Source of the DNA: Flavobacteriales bacterium
GTDB lineage: Bacteria > Bacteroidota > Bacteroidia > Flavobacteriales_F > PHOS-HE28
Length of the DNA: 64,000 nt
Direction of reading: 5' to 3'
Assembly (NCBI GenBank): GCA_023382455.1
Contig: JAHDVX010000007.1
Location: 62,001 to 126,000 of the forward strand
The notes beneath the pieces are model-generated. The model had not been told where the DNA came from and ran no database searches. It saw only the letters and a program-made list of their open reading frames with translations. Made by a program: the position numbers and the translations under genes. Shown here one piece after another: positions 57,849 to 64,000 of the stretch; the stretch's first letter is position 1; the number at the start of each line of letters is the position of its first letter.

Positions 57849-58221
57849 CTACACCTCCATCATCGGCACCCCGTAGGCCGTAAAGGCGCGATCAGCCGAA
57901 AGGATGCACATCCCTTCGCGTTTGGCTTGTGCGAGCAGGATCCGGTCAAAGGGATCACGATGATATGAAGGCAGAATTGCAAGCTCCAGCACATGCTCCT
58001 TGTTCAGGTCCAGTAGTCGAAGGTTCGACCGTTCCATGGCCTTGAACGTTTCCTCCAATCCATCGAGCAGTTCCAATTTTTATGGCGATCTCCCACAGCG
58101 AGATGATGCTGTACCAGCACTCATGCGTTCCGGACTCGATCGTCGTGCGTGTACGATCACTCAGCCTTGCGTCCTGTGCATGGAACCACAGGAGGGCATG
58201 GGTGTCGAACAGCACCTTCAT
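57849..58221 (-). pseudogene. PIN-domain (VapC-like) toxin, frameshifted
   Basis: Two overlapping frames together make one PIN protein. The first encodes MKVLFDTHALLWFHAQD and SIISLWEIAIK; the second continues LELLDGLEETFK, PSYHRDPFDRILLAQA and ILSADRAFTAYG. The join lies in an A5 run (minus strand; 58076-58080), a single-base slip. Conserved acidic residues (Asp6, Glu in LWEI, Asp in DPFDR, Asp in SADRAF) are all present across the two frames. Either a decayed toxin or a sequencing/assembly error in the homopolymer. The ATG overlaps the antitoxin stop (TAATG). Confidence 0.75.
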
Positions 58222-58442
58222 TACATGTAGTCCTTGAAGTCATCGAGCGGTGCATCGAAATCGTCCGCCATGCGCACCCGCCCTTTCAGAAGGCCAGAGA
58301 TCGGCTTCTTCAACTCTGGCTTCTTCCCGGTCGTTCGCTCATGGCCCCGGCGATTCATCAAGGTCTTGATGAACTCCAATACCTGCCTGCGCACGTCCTC
58401 CGGCAAGGAAGAAAGTTGTACGTACTGGTCGTGTGCGCCCAT
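58221..58442 (-). CDS. DUF2281/VapB-like antitoxin
   Basis: 73 aa from the ATG at 58442 (MGAHDQYVQL). The helix LSSLPEDVRRQVLEFIKTLM matches the DUF2281/VapB-like antitoxin pattern. The C-terminus (LLKGRVRMADDFDAPLDDFKDYM) is the usual toxin-binding tail. Its stop overlaps the PIN gene start. Confidence 0.75.
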   Translation of the reverse strand: MGAHDQYVQLSSLPEDVRRQVLEFIKTLMNRRGHERTTGKKPELKKPISGLLKGRVRMADDFDAPLDDFKDYM

Positions 58443-58494
58443 ACCACGAAGATAAGCCAGCATGACGAAGCCGGTCAACGGTCGGGTACGCTTG

Positions 58495-58666
58495 ACCACG
58501 GGCGCGGTGGGTGAAGCAGCAACTCCCATGCTGCCCACTTTTCCCAATCCCGGCACGGACAGCTTCACGCTCACCCTGCCGCCCGGCCCGCACACCATCA
58601 CCGTCTTTGATGCCACCGGCCGTGTGGTGCTTCGACAACAGGGCAATGAAATACGGCCCGATCTTC
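58495..58666 (+). pseudogene. Orphan T9SS sorting-domain fragment
   Basis: Encodes LPTFPNPGTDSFTLTLPPG and TITVFDATGRVVLRQQGNE in frame, closely similar at DNA level to the end of the T9SS gene at 56934-57791. It lacks a signal peptide and mature domain upstream and the last ~30 residues downstream, ending against the stop of the DUF937 gene. A gene remnant, in the same orientation as the intact relative. Confidence 0.75.
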
Positions 58667-59200
58667 TTACGCGGCCTCCCGCTTGCCGTAAAGCACTTGG
58701 ACGACCTCATAAGGCAGCAGGGCCGAAAGCCCCCCGCCAACCTTGGCCAAACGGCTTGCCAATTCCTTCGGCCCGGCCTCGGCCTTGACGTGCGTGGACA
58801 AGGCACGGAGGACCAACGCCGCCGCCATCGTCGCCATCGGGGTGACGTGGCCCGGCTTCAGGCCGGAAAACGCCTCCACCTCCTTGAACAACCTGGCTTC
58901 ATCACCACCGAAAAGCAACCCGGTAAGCTTGCCCGCCGGGGATCCGGCCGCAGCCGGCCCGCCCGCTGCCAGCTGTTGCGCGATCTCGTCCAACGAGCCC
59001 GCTTCCGTCTTCATCAACTCTTGAACAGCGGCCATGGCCTGCTCATCGCCGCTGCGCTCCGCCATGGCGGCAAGCAGCGTCGGCAATAGCACGCTCATCG
59101 CATGGTTCACCTGGGTGTGGCTTTCGGCCAAGCCCACCGCCATAAGCTGTGTGCGGCCTAATGTCCAAAGGTCCTTCGCCGAATCCAATAAATTGCTCAT
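58667..59200 (-). CDS. DUF937-family protein
   Basis: 177 aa from the ATG at 59200 (MSNLLDSAKDLWT). Ala/Leu-rich helical protein; NHAMSVLLPTLLAAMAERSG and a later glycine-rich loop (AAGGPAAAGSPAGKLTGLLFGG) match the DUF937 pattern. The C-terminal half is a second helical domain. Function unknown. It is divergent from the next T9SS gene. Confidence 0.65.
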   Translation of the reverse strand: MSNLLDSAKDLWTLGRTQLMAVGLAESHTQVNHAMSVLLPTLLAAMAERSGDEQAMAAVQELMKTEAGSLDEIAQQLAAGGPAAAGSPAGKLTGLLFGGDEARLFKEVEAFSGLKPGHVTPMATMAAALVLRALSTHVKAEAGPKELASRLAKVGGGLSALLPYEVVQVLYGKREAA

Positions 59201-59306
59201 GTATGGCCGTATTTGGTCGTTGATCCCTGCAAAACTATCCGTGCAGGCGCTCAGCGGCGTCACCGCATCGTCAAGTTGGGCGTGGGCAGGTTGTACCTTC
59301 ACCCGC

Positions 59307-60164
59307 ATGCTACGCGATAAAATACGCTTGCTGCCCGTGGCCTTCCTCGCGACGGCCGTATCTGCCACCGCCCAGATCCCCAACGCTGGTTTTGAGGACT
59401 GGACAGACCAGGACACATACATCGAACCCACGGATTGGCTCACCTACAACGAAGTGCCAACGGTCGGTGGCCCCACGGTGGAACAGGGCATGCCCGGAAA
59501 TCCCGGCAACTACCACGCGGTGATCACCACGCGCCAATCCCCCGGCGGGTTCTCGGCGATCCAGGGCTGGCTCTCCGCCGGAAATCCTACCGGCCATGCC
59601 GGCTTTCCTTTCGCACTGCGTCCAGGCTTCCTGACCGGCCAATGGCAATACGCCATCCAGCCGGGGGATACCGGCCAAGTGATGGTGGCCTTCACCAAGT
59701 GGAACGGCTCGGTAAGCGAGCCGGTGGGCCTCGGGACCTTGGAGGTTACGGGCACCATCAGCGATTGGCAAGCCTTCAATGTCCCCATCAACTGGCTCTC
59801 CGGCGATACTCCGGACACCGCCTACATCCAGATCGTCTCCAGCATCAACTTCGATGCGCCGGTGGTGGGCAGCACGGTCAAGGTGGACTACCTGGCATTC
59901 TCCGGATCGGCGGGAATCGCTGAGCAAGCCATACAGCAGCCTGTGTTCATCATGAATCCATTGGCCAATGGTGTGCTCCAGGTCACCTCTTCCGAGGCCG
60001 GGGAGCTGCATTTCCTGGATGGTGCCGGGCGGCTGCTATCAACCCATTCCATTCAGGGCTTGAACACTACCATCTCCATTCCCACCTTGTCCGAAGGGAT
60101 GGTCCTGTACCGTTTCATCGGCCGCGATGGCCGGGTGACCTCGGGAAAATGGGCGCCGCGCTGA
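59307..60164 (+). CDS. Secreted protein with T9SS sorting domain
   Basis: 285 aa from the ATG at 59307, with a signal peptide ending VSATA-QIP. The start PNAGFEDWTD...PTDWLTYN is typical of Bacteroidota carbohydrate-binding/PCMD-like extracellular proteins. The middle forms a jelly-roll-like beta domain (STVKVDYLAFSGSAG). The C-terminal ~70 residues act as a T9SS sorting domain (FLDGAGRLLSTHSIQG, LSEGMVLYRFIGRDGR). TACCTTCA precedes the start. Confidence 0.7.
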   Translation: MLRDKIRLLPVAFLATAVSATAQIPNAGFEDWTDQDTYIEPTDWLTYNEVPTVGGPTVEQGMPGNPGNYHAVITTRQSPGGFSAIQGWLSAGNPTGHAGFPFALRPGFLTGQWQYAIQPGDTGQVMVAFTKWNGSVSEPVGLGTLEVTGTISDWQAFNVPINWLSGDTPDTAYIQIVSSINFDAPVVGSTVKVDYLAFSGSAGIAEQAIQQPVFIMNPLANGVLQVTSSEAGELHFLDGAGRLLSTHSIQGLNTTISIPTLSEGMVLYRFIGRDGRVTSGKWAPR

Positions 60165-60173
60165 TCCCGCCGG

Positions 60174-60716
60174 TCAACCGGGTTGGCCGAACAGGTCAGG
60201 AGTGGCCTGCACAATATCAGCCCCCTCCAACTGGAGCAATTTCCGCTTCGCGCCCAACCCGCCTGCATAACCCGTGAGGCTGCCGTCGCTGCCGATCACC
60301 CGGTGGCAGGGTACGATGATCGACAGGGCGTTCGCGCCGTTGGCGCTGGCCACGGCCCGCACCGCCGAAGGCTCCCCCACCATGCTCGCCAACTCCGCGT
60401 AGGTGATGGTGGCGCCATAGGGGATTTCCTGCAACGCCTTCCACACCCGTTGCTGGAAGTCCGTGCCCACGAAGCGCAACGGCAAGTCGAAGGTGTGCCG
60501 TTCGCCGGCGAAATAGGCCTCCAGTTGCTTGATCGCCCCGGAGATCACCGGCGCGTCACCTTCTTCAACCTCCGCTTGCAGGCCGCGCCGGATGCGCGCA
60601 TCGATGGTGGTGCGCATGCGGCGGTAGCGCCAGTCGCACAGGCACAGCTTCCCGTTGAAGGCCCCGAGCAGCAGTTCGCCGCAGGGCGTGCGGAATGAGC
60701 GTGTCACAATGGGCAT
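60174..60716 (-). CDS. ogt: Methylated-DNA-protein-cysteine methyltransferase
   Basis: 180 aa from the ATG at 60716. Removes alkyl groups from O6-alkylguanine by transfer to its own Cys. The active site IIVPCHRVIGSDG is intact, with the upstream helix-turn-helix block FQQRVWKALQEIPYG and the following LTGYAGGLGAKRKLL. It converges on the T9SS gene with a 9-bp gap. Confidence 0.95.
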   Translation of the reverse strand: MPIVTRSFRTPCGELLLGAFNGKLCLCDWRYRRMRTTIDARIRRGLQAEVEEGDAPVISGAIKQLEAYFAGERHTFDLPLRFVGTDFQQRVWKALQEIPYGATITYAELASMVGEPSAVRAVASANGANALSIIVPCHRVIGSDGSLTGYAGGLGAKRKLLQLEGADIVQATPDLFGQPG

Positions 60717-60744
60717 GGCCCTCCGCATTGACCGGTATCGTGGT

Positions 60745-61494
60745 TCATGCCCGGCAGGCCAGCATTTCCTTGGCATACTCGTAGCCGATCCGCATGATCT
60801 CGCCGCTGTGGCTGAGGTCGAACATGCCGAAGCGGGAAAGCTCCGGCGGCTCCAAATACCAGCGGCACCCTTGGGCCGAGCGCGCCACCATTTCGCGGAA
60901 GCTGAGGTGGAACACCCTATCGATGGTGCCGCGAACAGATCGGCGACCGGTCCACTGCGGCAAAGGGTTCACGTAGACGGCCACGGTTTCCGCACGGCGG
61001 TCCAGGAAAGGTTCGATGGGCAGGTTGTTGCTCAGGCCGCCGTCCACGTAGGGCGTGCCGTCGATCACCACCGGCGGGAAGATCACCGGCACGGCGCTCG
61101 CCGCCAACAGGGCGGGCACCAGCGGGCCACTGCTGAAGATGCGCTGCCCGCCCTTGGCCAGGTCGGTGGCACTGACGAACATCGGCAACCGGAGCTCTTC
61201 AAAGGTCTTCACCGGGAGGAAGGTCTCCAGGAACTCGCCGATGCGCCGCTGGGAGAGCATTTCGCCGCGCAGCACCCGCCAGCGCGTGAGGTGCAGCCGC
61301 CAATCCTTCAGCACCAGGCGCGCAATGTCCGCCGGGTCCACGCCCGCCGCCACGAAGGCGCCCACCAAGGCCCCGGCGCTGGTGCCGCTGATGGCCGAAG
61401 GGATCATGCCCGCTTCCCGGAAGGCACGGAGCACGCCCACGTGCGCCAGGCCCCGGGCACCACCCCCCGAAAGAACAAACGGCATGCGCTCCAT
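60745..61494 (-). CDS. Patatin-like phospholipase
   Basis: 249 aa from the ATG at 61494 (MERMPFVLSGGGARG); an in-frame ATG 21 bp upstream is less typical. The oxyanion loop SGGGARGLAHVGVL, nucleophile GTSAG and catalytic Asp in YVDGGLSNNLP are intact, so a Ser-Asp dyad lipid acyl hydrolase of the RssA/YlbK type is predicted. It is followed on the same strand by ogt after 28 bp. Confidence 0.93.
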   Translation of the reverse strand: MERMPFVLSGGGARGLAHVGVLRAFREAGMIPSAISGTSAGALVGAFVAAGVDPADIARLVLKDWRLHLTRWRVLRGEMLSQRRIGEFLETFLPVKTFEELRLPMFVSATDLAKGGQRIFSSGPLVPALLAASAVPVIFPPVVIDGTPYVDGGLSNNLPIEPFLDRRAETVAVYVNPLPQWTGRRSVRGTIDRVFHLSFREMVARSAQGCRWYLEPPELSRFGMFDLSHSGEIMRIGYEYAKEMLACRA

Positions 61495-61527
61495 CCCTAC
61501 AAAGATGAAGCGCATTCCCGCACGGCC

Positions 61528-61670
61528 TTACCGCTCCACCGGCTGCCAGTAGAAGCTCTTCACGTACGCCACGGAGCCGCCCGGCCGCATGATGGTGACC
61601 ACGCCCTTGCCCTGGTAGGCATCATCCACTTCCACCGTAACCTGCTGACCGGGCCGGATCGACGGCAAGT
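61528..61670 (-). pseudogene. 5'-truncated 3' end of the GH2 gene
   Basis: 143 bp match the last codons and stop region of the GH2 gene at 62920 (first ~85 bp almost identical, the rest more diverged). It keeps a stop (TAA instead of TGA). Same orientation as the intact gene, from which it is separated by the zeta-toxin pair. Confidence 0.9.
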
Positions 61671-61718
61671 CTTTGCATGGCCCACGGAGCGGGCCTTATG
61701 TGCCACAGGTTCTCTTCG

Positions 61719-62549
61719 TTACTGATCGCCTTTCTCCAGGAATCGGCCTTTGGACCTGGCATAGACCTCGGACAAGGTGGTGCCATCAGCTTGCTTCACA
61801 AACAAATAGGGCATGAACCAGATGGGAAGATGCTCGGCTTGGATGTCCCAAACCACCCCGGTCCCGGTACGCTTCATCTCGCAGAACAACCGTGCGGCAC
61901 CATGCCTGGAGTTGTCCCACAAATATGCGTGGTATGCCAACTCGAGGGCCTCGGCCAGATGTTCCATAGTCCGGTGGTAGCGGCTGATGATCTTGCCCTT
62001 CGGAACGTCATGTCCTCCCTGTTTCACACGGATCTCCTTCACCCGTTGCACATTGATGGCCGGATCTTCGGTGGACACGAAATACAAATACACCTTATAA
62101 CCCAGCTCTCTTGCCCTTCGCATCAGTTCCAGTTTGCCCGGGTGGCTGAATACGGTCTCGAACGAGAACTTGAGCTTGGCCTTAAGCAGTTCATCATAAA
62201 GGAACTGCGCCACCAACTGTGCCACCCGGTCCTTTGGCAGGGAAGCCGAGGCACGCACCGTACCAGGCATCCAGACCATGCCCTTGGCCAATGCAGCCAA
62301 GGCCAGATGGCCGTCCAACAGTCCCGACCGTTCCGCGAACGCCAAGAAGCTCGCGCCGTCGAGATCCAACCCGAATGGGGTAAGGTCATACCCCCGGCCC
62401 AAGGCCTGGGCTATATCGTCCGCATTGATGTAAACTCCAAAATCCACCGGGCGGCCGTTCACCCTGGCTTTTCTTACCTCCTCGATGATCGTGGTCTTTC
62501 CCGACCCATTGGGTCCGGCAAATACGCGCATGCGCAACGATCCCGCCAT
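61719..62549 (-). CDS. Zeta-toxin-like P-loop kinase
   Basis: 276 aa. P-loop FAGPNGSGKTTII (about residues 10-22), NADDIAQ matching the conserved zeta-toxin substrate block, and the later FSFETVFSHPGKLELMRRA and YVYFVSTED-like strand. Zeta toxins phosphorylate UDP-N-acetylglucosamine and block cell-wall synthesis; some relatives act on other small molecules. A 73-aa partner ends 4 bp upstream. The ATG at 62549 is used; an internal ATG at 62531 is possible. Confidence 0.82.
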   Translation of the reverse strand: MAGSLRMRVFAGPNGSGKTTIIEEVRKARVNGRPVDFGVYINADDIAQALGRGYDLTPFGLDLDGASFLAFAERSGLLDGHLALAALAKGMVWMPGTVRASASLPKDRVAQLVAQFLYDELLKAKLKFSFETVFSHPGKLELMRRARELGYKVYLYFVSTEDPAINVQRVKEIRVKQGGHDVPKGKIISRYHRTMEHLAEALELAYHAYLWDNSRHGAARLFCEMKRTGTGVVWDIQAEHLPIWFMPYLFVKQADGTTLSEVYARSKGRFLEKGDQ

Positions 62550-62553
62550 GGAC

Positions 62554-62775
62554 TCAGGCCGCGGGCAACTGGATCCGCTTCACCTTCCTACGCACCTTGC
62601 CGTCCTTATCCACCTTCACCAACCAACCATCTCGTACCACCAGCAATGTATCCACCACTTCAAAAGCCGCTTTGCTGGCCGCTTCGGTAGCCGCAACAGA
62701 TGCTTCTCGCAAGGCCTTGCTCGTCAATGGAGCCTTGGTCATTTTCTTCTTTGAACCGTTATTCCTGATTGGCAT
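62554..62775 (-). CDS. Small basic partner of the zeta-like toxin
   Basis: 73 aa from the ATG at 62775 (MPIRNNGSKKKMTKAP). Helical Ala-rich middle (LREASVAATEAASKAAFEVV) and a basic beta-strand tail (VVRDGWLVKVDKDGKVRRKV). It does not look like classical epsilon, but position and size fit an antitoxin. TACCTTTA lies four bases upstream of the ATG. Confidence 0.65.
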   Translation of the reverse strand: MPIRNNGSKKKMTKAPLTSKALREASVAATEAASKAAFEVVDTLLVVRDGWLVKVDKDGKVRRKVKRIQLPAA

Positions 62776-62779
62776 GAAG

Positions 62780-62787
62780 TAAAGGTA
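62780..62787 (-). promoter_or_regulatory. -7 box of the zeta-toxin pair
   Basis: TACCTTTA on the minus strand, one mismatch to TAnnTTTG, four bases before the start codon. Confidence 0.45.
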
Positions 62788-62919
62788 CGACAGCCGGAGG
62801 GCATTTGCGTCCTTTCCTTTACGGCCGGGCATCACGACGGTCAAAACATGCAGGTGGCCAGGCAGTATGTCCTGCCCAGATCTCACCCATTATGATCCCT
62901 ACCGCTCCCGTGTGCCGGA

Positions 62920-64000
62920 TCACCGCTCCACCGGCTGCCAGTAGAAGCTCTTCACGTACGCCACGGAGCCGCCCGGCCGCATGATGGTGACCACGCCCTT
63001 GCCGTGATACGCATCGTCCACCTCCACCGCTGCCTGCTGACCGGGCCGGATGTCCGGCAGCGGATAGGCGCGTGTGCCTTGCCAGCGGCCGGTGCTGTCG
63101 CTGAGGTAGAGCGTGTAGCTGCGGGCCGTGTATTCCGGCAAGCCGATGTTGCCGATGAGCGTCACCTGGAGCTTACCGGGAGCAGCGCGCCGCAACGCCT
63201 GCACCTCCACCGGTGACGCCAGTTCGCGAAGCACGGCGGCGGAATGTTTTGCATTGCCGTACATATCGTACACGCCGTGTACGCGCCTGCGGAAGCGGCC
63301 GGGCTCCGACGTGCCTGGGTAGTGCGTGCGGTAGTCGGTGAGGTCGAAGTAGATGGCACCTTGGATCCAGGGCTTACTCTCGTACAGCGCCCAGTGGTAC
63401 ACCATGTCACGGATGCGGCGGGCATCGCCGCCGGAGAAGTTCGGCAAGCAGAGGCCGAACTCCGAGATGAAGAAGGGCAACGCCGGATAGCTCGCGTGGA
63501 TGCTGTCCAGGTACGGGCCGATGGCCCCTTGCGGAATGGGCCACCAGGAGCCGCCGTATTCGTTCATCATCAACAGGTCGCCGTCGGCCGCGGCATCCGG
63601 CACGAAGCCCGGCTGCCCCGCGAAGCCTTGGGTGAGCGAGTTGCTCACGTAGCTCACCGGGCGTGTGGGGTCCAGCTCGCGGGCCCTGGCCAGCAGGTCG
63701 GCGATCAGGCCCTTCATGTCGGCATCGCGCGCCCGCAGCTCGTTGCCCACGCCCCAGGCGAAGATGCTCGGATGGTTCCCCAGGTTGTTCACCATGGTCT
63801 CCAACTGGCGCATGGCGATGCGGCGGATCGTGTCGTTGGCCGGTGTTTCCGGCCCCCAGAGCGGCAGTTCCTGCTGCACCAGGATCCCGTTCCGGTCGCA
63901 GAAGTCGTAGAACGTTTCGCCCTGTTGGAAGTGCTGGCGGCTGAACACGCAGTTCACCGCCTTCATCAAGTGGCCCATGGCCCGGATCAGGCTGTCCGGC
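62920..64000 (-). CDS. Glycoside hydrolase family 2-like protein (5' end outside window)
   Basis: The frame is open through the window edge; the last ~360 codons are present. GH2 barrel: FYDFCDRNGILVQQELPLW, acid/base motif FAWGVGNELR and nucleophile motif FFISEFGL. GAIYFDLTDYRTHYPG follows, and the C-terminal ~110 residues form a beta-sandwich. Probably a secreted or periplasmic beta-glycosidase; the specificity (galactose, mannose or glucuronate) cannot be read. A 143-bp copy of its 3' end lies 1.2 kb downstream. Confidence 0.85.
   Translation of the reverse strand, partial: PDSLIRAMGHLMKAVNCVFSRQHFQQGETFYDFCDRNGILVQQELPLWGPETPANDTIRRIAMRQLETMVNNLGNHPSIFAWGVGNELRARDADMKGLIADLLARARELDPTRPVSYVSNSLTQGFAGQPGFVPDAAADGDLLMMNEYGGSWWPIPQGAIGPYLDSIHASYPALPFFISEFGLCLPNFSGGDARRIRDMVYHWALYESKPWIQGAIYFDLTDYRTHYPGTSEPGRFRRRVHGVYDMYGNAKHSAAVLRELASPVEVQALRRAAPGKLQVTLIGNIGLPEYTARSYTLYLSDSTGRWQGTRAYPLPDIRPGQQAAVEVDDAYHGKGVVTIMRPGGSVAYVKSFYWQPVER

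Overview
The window looks like a chromosomal stretch of a high-GC member of the Bacteroidota, most likely a Flavobacteriales-type lineage. The evidence is: several secreted proteins with type IX secretion (T9SS) C-terminal sorting domains; promoter boxes of the Bacteroidota form TAnnTTTG (the tRNA-Gly promoter has the full TTG-N19-TATATTTG); a fused cobalamin mutase IcmF; and an RND pump of the long Bacteroidota type with a TolC-like tail. No species name can be read from the sequence. No rRNA, CRISPR array, transposase or integrase gene was seen.

Layout. 1-12 kb is mostly housekeeping: miaA, an FMN-dependent glutamate-synthase-like protein, DinB, DUF962, a substrate-binding lipoprotein overlapping an S41-like protein, pckA, DUF423 and envelope proteins. 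12-22 kb holds a Fic protein with a degenerate active site, gluQ, tRNA-Leu(UAA), tRNA-Gly(GCC), a YfhO membrane protein overlapping mutS, a TrmH-type methyltransferase and a DUF6089-like barrel. 22-34 kb holds a large two-module glycosidase-like secreted protein, a PlsC-type acyltransferase, a flavoprotein, two T9SS cargo proteins, an SRAP protein, an HNH endonuclease with two small partner ORFs, and a divergent DsbA-like/HxlR pair.

34-52 kb is the most unusual region. The intact icmF (48745-52245, minus strand) is followed downstream by four 5'-truncated copies of its own 3' end, all in the same orientation, at about 46018-46718, 35624-36885, 34771-34862 and 34044-34098. Between them lie unrelated cargo modules: MarR/protoglobin/DUF2024; a complete heavy-metal efflux island (His-rich protein, CzcA-TolC fusion, CzcB, P-type ATPase, HMA protein, DUF3703); a lipoprotein; and a DUF4160-DUF2442 pair. 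Two of the copies carry small palindromic in-frame insertions, and the intact gene carries two arrays of inverted 7-bp repeats. A smaller case of the same layout (intact gene, cargo, 5'-truncated 3' end) surrounds a zeta-toxin pair at 61.5-63 kb. A possible third case surrounds a frameshifted PIN/antitoxin pair at 57.5-58.7 kb.

52-56 kb holds a WYL regulator, a soluble AAA ATPase fused to an FtsH-like M41 metallopeptidase, and a possible uracil-DNA-glycosylase-fold protein. This is a candidate uncharacterised conflict/defence cassette. The right end holds T9SS cargo, DUF937, ogt, a patatin-like phospholipase and the 3' part of a GH2 glycosidase that runs off the window.
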